Shown: positions 4,884 through 9,586 of the stretch, one piece after another
Numbering within the stretch: the stretch's first letter is position 1
Layout of the letters: each line of letters starts with the position of its first letter
Assembly: GCA_046262435.1 (NCBI GenBank)
Contig: JBHEMT010000030.1
Coordinates: 1 to 9,586, forward strand
Reading direction: 5' to 3'
Length of the DNA stretch: 9,586 nucleotides
Origin: JBHEMT01 sp046262435
Lineage (GTDB): Bacteria; Chloroflexota; Dormibacteria; Aeolococcales; Aeolococcaceae
The notes under the pieces: model-generated
Told to the model about the DNA's origin: nothing
The model's database searches: none
What the model saw: only the letters and a program-made list of their open reading frames with translations
Program-made: the position numbers and the translations under genes

Positions 4884-7121
4884 ATGACGGACCGTACCGC
4901 GGCCTCCCCAGGTGAGCAGTCACCAGTCGTCGGCGCGACCACGCCCAAGGAGGTCGTAGAACTCGATGCGGAGAACGTCAGGGAGCTGAGGGCGCTGGGA
5001 ACCGCGTGGAAGGACGTTCCTCGGGCGCGCACCCTGGGCCGGGATGGTGCCGTCGACCCCGACCTCGACCAGCGTGAGGTCCGGGGATCACGCCCCGACC
5101 ACCGCTACGTGCGGGTCTCCCGGGGCAAGAAACAGGGATTTGAGAGGGTGGCGCCTGGCTGGCTGCAGGCGACGCAGCGGGCGACCGTGCCGGCCACGTC
5201 ATTTGGCCGCTTCCGCCGCCGGGTGCGCTCCTCGGTGCTGGGCGCGCCGCTGACGACCTCCCAGCTCTCGCACGAGCGGCTGACCAAAGTCAAAGCCCTG
5301 GCCGTACTTTCTTCCGATGCGCTGTCCTCGGTCGCGTATGCAACCGAGGCGGTCCTGGGGGTCCTGGTACTCGCCAACCCACCGGGCTCGGCGCTCGGCG
5401 ACGACCTCGCCATCGGATTCGGCATCACCACGCTCCTGCTCTTCGTAGCGCTCAGCTACCGGCAGACGATCAAGGCGTATCCCAAGGGCGGCGGTTCCTA
5501 CATCGTTGCCAAGGACAACCTCGGGCCGGTGGCGGGGCTGACGGCGGCCTCGGCCTTGATGACCGGCTACGTGCTCACGGTCGCGGTGTCTGTGGCCAGC
5601 GGCATGGACCAGGTGCAGAGCGCGTTTCCGGCGTCGGGTACCTACCGCGTCGAGATCTGCGTCGGGCTGATCGTGCTGATCATGCTTGGCAATCTTCGCG
5701 GCATCAAGGAAAGCGGCTCGATTTTCGCCGCGCCGACCTATCTGTTCATCGCCTCCATGTTCCTGATGATCGGCACTTTGGCAGTCCGCGGCATCACTCA
5801 CTCGCTGGTGCCCCACGGTACCGCCCCCTTTCCGGCCAGGGATGCACTCCAGAACGCCGGAATCTTCCTCGTGCTGCGCGCCTTCGCCTCCGGGTGCACG
5901 GCGCTGACCGGCGTCGAGGCGATCAGCGACGGTGTTCCGGCCTTCCACGCGCCGGAGTGGCGCAACGCCCGCACCACGCTGACCGTGATGGCCAGCATCC
6001 TCGGCACGATGTTCGTGGGCATCACCATCGCTGCCCACGTGCTCCACCTCCGGCCCTGGGACAGCGCCGACAAGCGCTACGAGTCGATCATCGCGCAGCT
6101 CGCCGCCCATGCCTACGGCAATGGCAGCATCCTGTACATCGTCACCGCGGTCGCCACCACGGGCATCCTTGTCCTGGCGCCCAACACCTCGTTTTCCGAC
6201 TTCCCCCGCCTCTTCTTCTTCCTCTCGCGGGACGACTACGCCCCCCATCAGTTCCGCCGGCTCGGGGACCGTCTCGCCTTCAGCAACGGCATCCTGGTGC
6301 TCGGCGGCCTGTCTGTGGTCATCGAGATCGTCTTCCAGGGAAAAACGACGGCCCTGCTGCCCCTGTACGCGGCCGGTGTCTTCCTCGCCTTCACCATGTC
6401 GCAGGCGGGCATGGTGGTGCGCTGGCTCAAGCGGCGCGAGCCCGGCTGGCAGCGCGGGCTTCCGCTCAACGCCGCGGGGATGACCTCGACAGCGATTGTC
6501 TTTGTGGTGTTCGGGGTGACCAAGTTCACCAGCGGGGCATGGGTGGTGCTGGTGATCATCCCCTTTCTGGTGATGATCTTTCGGGCCGTGCACTCGCATT
6601 ACACCGACGCTGGTGGCCACCTCGCCACCGAGATCGGCACCTCGCCGTCCGCACTCAACCCGGTCTGCATCGTTCCCCTGACCGACCTGAACCCGCTGTC
6701 CATGCAGAGCCTGGCCATGGCCCGGACCATCAGCGATAACGTCATCGCGGTGCACGTCTGCGACGACGAGCACCACATCGGGGTGCTCCGCGCGAAGTGG
6801 CAGGAGTGGGGCAACTACGTCCCGCTCGAGATCATCGAGTCCCCCTACCGCTCCCTGATCCGTCCCCTGCTCGCCTACATCAACGCCATCGACCGGCAGC
6901 GCGATGACGACACCATCGTCATCGTGCTCCCCGAGCTCGTGGCCACACGCTGGTGGCACAACCTGCTCCACAACCAGACAGCGCTGCGACTCAAGGCTGC
7001 TTTCCTCTTCCGCAAGGGCACGGTCCTGGTCAGCGTCCCCTACCACCTGCACAGCAACCGCCGGGTCAGCCGAGCCCGCCGTGCGCGCGACGCTGGTGCC
7101 GCGGAGGACGACTCCCTCTAG
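4884..7121 (+). CDS. KimA-type APC/KUP-superfamily potassium transporter, copy 1 (Asp-to-Gly in TM3)
   Basis: A 745-residue inner-membrane protein of the KimA/YdaO type, whose characterised member imports K+ by proton symport. Residues 1-135 form a cytoplasmic extension not typical of the ~600-residue family. About 12 hydrophobic helices follow (roughly 136-570), then a soluble C-terminal domain (about 575-720) with a USP-like alpha/beta look and the motif WWHNLLHNQTALRLKAAFLF. Residues that match the K+/H+ site of KimA, as I recall it, are D145 and Y152 in TM1 (SSDALSSVAYATE), T342 and E345 (TALTGVEAISDG) and Y495 (LLPLYAAGVF). In TM3 the expected Asp-Tyr pair reads G228-Y229 (codon GGC at 5565-5567), whereas copy 2 keeps Asp. 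Substrate binding or ion preference may thus differ. Generic APC amino-acid permease is the fallback annotation. The stop is 39 bases before copy 2. Confidence 0.9.
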   Translation: MTDRTAASPGEQSPVVGATTPKEVVELDAENVRELRALGTAWKDVPRARTLGRDGAVDPDLDQREVRGSRPDHRYVRVSRGKKQGFERVAPGWLQATQRATVPATSFGRFRRRVRSSVLGAPLTTSQLSHERLTKVKALAVLSSDALSSVAYATEAVLGVLVLANPPGSALGDDLAIGFGITTLLLFVALSYRQTIKAYPKGGGSYIVAKDNLGPVAGLTAASALMTGYVLTVAVSVASGMDQVQSAFPASGTYRVEICVGLIVLIMLGNLRGIKESGSIFAAPTYLFIASMFLMIGTLAVRGITHSLVPHGTAPFPARDALQNAGIFLVLRAFASGCTALTGVEAISDGVPAFHAPEWRNARTTLTVMASILGTMFVGITIAAHVLHLRPWDSADKRYESIIAQLAAHAYGNGSILYIVTAVATTGILVLAPNTSFSDFPRLFFFLSRDDYAPHQFRRLGDRLAFSNGILVLGGLSVVIEIVFQGKTTALLPLYAAGVFLAFTMSQAGMVVRWLKRREPGWQRGLPLNAAGMTSTAIVFVVFGVTKFTSGAWVVLVIIPFLVMIFRAVHSHYTDAGGHLATEIGTSPSALNPVCIVPLTDLNPLSMQSLAMARTISDNVIAVHVCDDEHHIGVLRAKWQEWGNYVPLEIIESPYRSLIRPLLAYINAIDRQRDDDTIVIVLPELVATRWWHNLLHNQTALRLKAAFLFRKGTVLVSVPYHLHSNRRVSRARRARDAGAAEDDSL

Positions 7122-7148
7122 CCACAGCGCCCACACCGCGCAGGCGTT

Positions 7149-7154
7149 GATACT
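7149..7154 (+). promoter_or_regulatory. Putative -10 element of second transporter gene (leaderless start)
   Basis: GATACT, in the context TTGATACT, lies 6 bases before ATG 7161. It repeats the arrangement ahead of copy 1. GAGG is only one base from the ATG, too close for a normal ribosome site. No -35 box is clear in the 39-base spacer or the end of copy 1. Copy 2 may therefore have its own leaderless promoter in addition to read-through from copy 1. Confidence 0.35.
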
Positions 7155-7160
7155 CGAGGC

Positions 7161-9368
7161 ATGCCCGACAGCGCCGTTGAGCCGCCGCCCCAGCAACCGG
7201 AGAGCGTTGTCCTCGATCCCGCGGAGGCTCGCGCGCTCGAGGAGCAGGGCACGACCTGGAGTGGGATACCCAGGGCCCGTACCCTCGGTCGCGACGGTGT
7301 GGACCCCGACCTCACCCAACGCGAGGTCCGCGGCTCGCGCCCCGACCACCGCTACTACCGCGTCTCCCGCAGCCGGCAACAGGGGTTCGAGAAGGTGGCG
7401 CCGGGGTGGCTCCAGGCCACCCAGCGCGCGACCACCCCCACCACCGGGTTCGGACGTCTGCGCCGTCGCCTTCGCTCCGCACTGCTCGGCAGCCCGTTGA
7501 GCACTGCCCAGCTTGCCAACGAGCGGCTCACCAAGGTCAAGGCGTTGGCGGTGCTTTCCTCGGACGCCCTGTCGTCGGTTGCCTACGCGACCGAAGCGGT
7601 CCTCGGGGTTTTGATTCTTGCCAACCCCCCGGGCAGCGCCCTCGGGAACGACCTTGCCATTGGCTTCGGCATCGTCACCCTCCTCCTCTTCGTGACCCTC
7701 AGCTATCGCCAGACCATCAAGGCATACCCGCAGGGCGGCGGCTCGTACATCGTCGCCAAGGACAACCTGGGCCCCCTGGCAGGTCTGATCGCCGCAGCCG
7801 CGCTGATGACCGACTACGTCCTCACCGTAGCGGTCTCCGTGGCCAGCGGGGTGGACCAGATCCAGAGCGCCATTCATGGCGCCGGCACCTACCGCGTCGA
7901 GCTCTGCGTGGCGTTGATCCTGCTGATCATGCTCGGAAATCTCCGTGGCATACGGGAGAGCGGTTCGATCTTCGCCGCTCCCACCTACCTGTTCATCGCC
8001 TCGATGTTTCTGATGGTGGGCACCCTGCTCGTCAGAACCCTGACCCACTCGCTGGTGCCCCACGCGACCGCCGGGTTTCCCCCCGCCAAGGGGCTGGAGA
8101 GCGCGGGCATCTTTTTGGTGCTGCGTGCTTTCGCCTCAGGCTGCACGGCGCTCACAGGGGTCGAGGCGATCAGCGACGGTGTTCCAGCGTTCAAGCCGCC
8201 GGAGTGGCGCAACGCCCGCGCGACGCTCACCGTCATGGCGAGCATTCTCGGCGCAATGTTCGTAGGCATTACCCTCGCCGCACACTCTCTCCATCTCCAC
8301 CCCTGGGACAGCAAGGACACCCGCCACTACGAGTCCGTCATCGCCCAGCTCGCGGCTCACGCCTACGGCGGGGGCACAGCGCTCTACGTGCTCACCGCGG
8401 TTGCCACCACGCTGATTCTCATCCTCGCCGCCAACACGTCCTTCTCCGACTTTCCGCGGCTCTTCTACTTCCTCGCTCGGGACAACTACGCGCCGCACCA
8501 GTTCCGGCGCCTCGGTGATCGCCTTGCGTACAGCAATGGCATTCTCGTGCTGGGCGGTCTGGCCATGCTGATCGAGGTGGTCTTTCGGGGCCGGACCGAC
8601 TCGCTGCTCCCGCTCTATGCCGTGGGAGTCTTCCTCGCATTCACGATGTCTCAGGGCGGCATGGTGGTTCGCTGGCTTCGCCGCCGGGAGGTGGGATGGC
8701 GCCGGGGACTTCCCCTCAACGCGATCGGCATGGCGCTCACCGCCGTGGTGTTCGTCGTCTTCGCGGCCACCAAGTTCACCGAGGGCGCCTGGGTGGTGAT
8801 CGTCATCGTCCCCACCCTCGTCATGATCTTTCGCGCCATCCATGGGCACTACGAGGCTGTCAGCGCCCACGTGGCCACCGAGATCGCCACGACCCCGGCC
8901 GACCTGAACCCGGTGTGCATCGTCCCGGTGACCGAACTCAACACCCTGTCACTGCAGAGTCTGGCAATGGCTCGAACCATCAGCGACAACGTCATCGCCG
9001 TCCACGTCTGCGACGACCAGCATCACATCGCTCTCCTCCGCGCCAAGTGGGCCAGCTGGGGCAACCATGTGCCGCTCGAGATCATCGAGTCGCCCTACCG
9101 CTCACTGGTTCGGCCGCTCCTCGCCTATATCGACGCCATCGACCGTCAGCGCGACGATGACACCATCGTGGTGGTGCTACCCGAGATGGTGGCGACTCGC
9201 TGGTGGCACAATCTGCTGCACAACCAGACAGCACTGCGGCTCAAGGCCGCATTCCTCTTTCGCAACAGCACCGTGGTGGTCAGCGTTCCCTACCACCTCC
9301 ACAGCAACCGGCGTGTGGTCCGTGTCCGCCGCCACCGCGCCCCCGACACCGAGGACGACGCGCTCTAG
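7161..9368 (+). CDS. KimA-type APC/KUP-superfamily potassium transporter, copy 2 (intact TM3 Asp)
   Basis: A 735-residue paralogue of the preceding gene, roughly 80% identical by eye from about residue 35 to the end; the first ~25 residues differ. It has the same plan: about 125 residues of cytoplasmic N-terminal extension with the conserved motif REVRGSRPDHRYYRVSR, about 12 transmembrane helices (about 126-562) and a soluble C-terminal domain. The candidate ion-site residues are all present: D135 and Y142 in TM1, D218-Y219 in TM3 (GAC at 7812-7814), T332 and E335, and Y486. This copy is the better candidate for a canonical proton-coupled K+ importer. Many synonymous codon differences from copy 1 point to an old duplication maintained by selection, not a recent one. 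Both copies end in an acidic EDDxL tail. The gene ends shortly before a hairpin terminator at 9413-9439. Confidence 0.92.
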   Translation: MPDSAVEPPPQQPESVVLDPAEARALEEQGTTWSGIPRARTLGRDGVDPDLTQREVRGSRPDHRYYRVSRSRQQGFEKVAPGWLQATQRATTPTTGFGRLRRRLRSALLGSPLSTAQLANERLTKVKALAVLSSDALSSVAYATEAVLGVLILANPPGSALGNDLAIGFGIVTLLLFVTLSYRQTIKAYPQGGGSYIVAKDNLGPLAGLIAAAALMTDYVLTVAVSVASGVDQIQSAIHGAGTYRVELCVALILLIMLGNLRGIRESGSIFAAPTYLFIASMFLMVGTLLVRTLTHSLVPHATAGFPPAKGLESAGIFLVLRAFASGCTALTGVEAISDGVPAFKPPEWRNARATLTVMASILGAMFVGITLAAHSLHLHPWDSKDTRHYESVIAQLAAHAYGGGTALYVLTAVATTLILILAANTSFSDFPRLFYFLARDNYAPHQFRRLGDRLAYSNGILVLGGLAMLIEVVFRGRTDSLLPLYAVGVFLAFTMSQGGMVVRWLRRREVGWRRGLPLNAIGMALTAVVFVVFAATKFTEGAWVVIVIVPTLVMIFRAIHGHYEAVSAHVATEIATTPADLNPVCIVPVTELNTLSLQSLAMARTISDNVIAVHVCDDQHHIALLRAKWASWGNHVPLEIIESPYRSLVRPLLAYIDAIDRQRDDDTIVVVLPEMVATRWWHNLLHNQTALRLKAAFLFRNSTVVVSVPYHLHSNRRVVRVRRHRAPDTEDDAL

Positions 9369-9412
9369 CTCCAGCTCAGTCGAGCTCAGCGGGCGCCGAG
9401 CACTTTGATGGT

Positions 9413-9439
9413 CGAGGTGCCCCCCGGAGGGGCACCTCG
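9413..9439. terminator. Convergent (bidirectional) hairpin terminator
   Basis: There is a perfect 11-bp inverted repeat: CGAGGTGCCCC at 9413-9423 and GGGGCACCTCG at 9429-9439, with a 5-base loop. It sits between two genes that converge: the second transporter stops at 9368 and the minus-strand surface protein stops at 9448. The stem is strong, but no T-tract follows on either strand (only TTC on plus), as is common for high-GC genomes. Confidence 0.7.
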
Positions 9440-9447
9440 TTCACGGC

Positions 9448-9586
9448 CTAGCTCGAACGGCGCCGACGCCGGCCACCGAGCGCGACGCAACCGATCAGGG
9501 CAAGTCCTGCCCCCAGACCGGCCGGAACGCCGCCCCCGGTGTTGGGCACCGTGATCGCGGCGCCCTGGACCTGCCCGGTGGTCGGC
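9448..9586 (-). CDS. C-terminal end of a surface protein with LPXTG-like sorting signal (partial)
   Basis: Reading left from the window edge on the minus strand, the last 46 codons of a gene are visible, ending in TAG at 9448-9450. They encode PTTGQVQGAAIT, then VPNTGGG, a hydrophobic segment (VPAGLGAGLALIGCVALGG) and a tail of five Arg and two Ser. This is the classical tripartite cell-wall sorting signal: pentapeptide, membrane span, positive tail. Val replaces the usual Leu of LPXTG. The protein is therefore probably exported and held at the envelope, either cross-linked by a sortase or simply tail-anchored. The rest of the protein lies outside the window, so its function cannot be given. 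Confidence 0.8.
   Translation of the reverse strand, partial: PTTGQVQGAAITVPNTGGGVPAGLGAGLALIGCVALGGRRRRRSS

Noticed and set aside
4847..5032. Upstream extension of the hypothetical minus-strand gene to ATG 5032
   Set aside because: It would overlap the 5' end of the divergent transporter gene by about 150 bases, and its sequence there is the complement of a conserved transporter N-terminus.
5199..8063. A 954-codon open frame on the minus strand running antisense through both transporter genes
   Set aside because: Its product is rich in His, Gln, Arg, Gly and Asp, with no recognisable domain, and repeats itself because it mirrors two paralogous genes. It is the usual open antisense frame of GC-rich coding DNA. 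The plus-strand frames are clear membrane proteins.
9373..9386. Small inverted repeat AGCTC-AGTC-GAGCT just after the second transporter
   Set aside because: A five-bp stem is too weak, and a much stronger 11-bp hairpin follows at 9413-9439.

Overview
The window is a GC-rich (by eye close to 70% G+C), densely coded stretch of bacterial chromosome. The GTG start, tight gene spacing, a Pro/Thr-rich lipoprotein and a sortase-type surface tail all fit a high-GC, cell-wall-bearing lineage. Actinomycetota or a terrestrial Chloroflexota/Dormibacterota-type organism are both possible, and the sequence alone does not decide. There are no rRNA, tRNA, IS, phage or CRISPR signals, and no gene-free stretch longer than about 150 bases.

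Left half (1-4738, minus strand): a compact, probably single operon read right to left. It starts with an unrecognised protein that has a disordered N-terminus and a helical, charged C-terminus. A stand-alone two-CBS protein follows, and it overlaps the next gene by 8 bases. That gene encodes a 741-residue redox enzyme: a CBS-like N-terminus, a glutamate-synthase-small-subunit-like flavoprotein core and a double [4Fe-4S] ferredoxin tail. Next come tadA (tRNA A34 deaminase) and a Cys-rich lipoprotein cut by the left edge. CBS domains usually bind adenine nucleotides, so the two CBS regions suggest that the flavoprotein responds to energy state or a nucleotide messenger. This is inference.

Right half (4884-9368, plus strand): two tandem, closely related transporters of the KimA (YdaO) type within the APC/KUP superfamily. 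This family carries out proton-coupled potassium uptake. Each copy has an unusual ~130-residue cytoplasmic N-terminal extension, a 12-helix core and a soluble C-terminal domain. The copies align almost end to end, but the first has Gly where the second has Asp in the TM3 Asp-Tyr pair expected to help bind K+. This is the most interesting observation here. Both start codons are preceded at 6-8 bases by GATACT and lack a convincing Shine-Dalgarno, which suggests leaderless transcripts.

Right edge (9413-9586): a strong convergent hairpin terminator, then the C-terminal end of a minus-strand surface protein with a VPNTG / hydrophobic / poly-Arg sorting signal.

I saw no clearly new multi-gene system. 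The candidates for a second look are the diverged transporter pair with its extra N-terminal domain, and the CBS plus CBS-flavoprotein-ferredoxin module.
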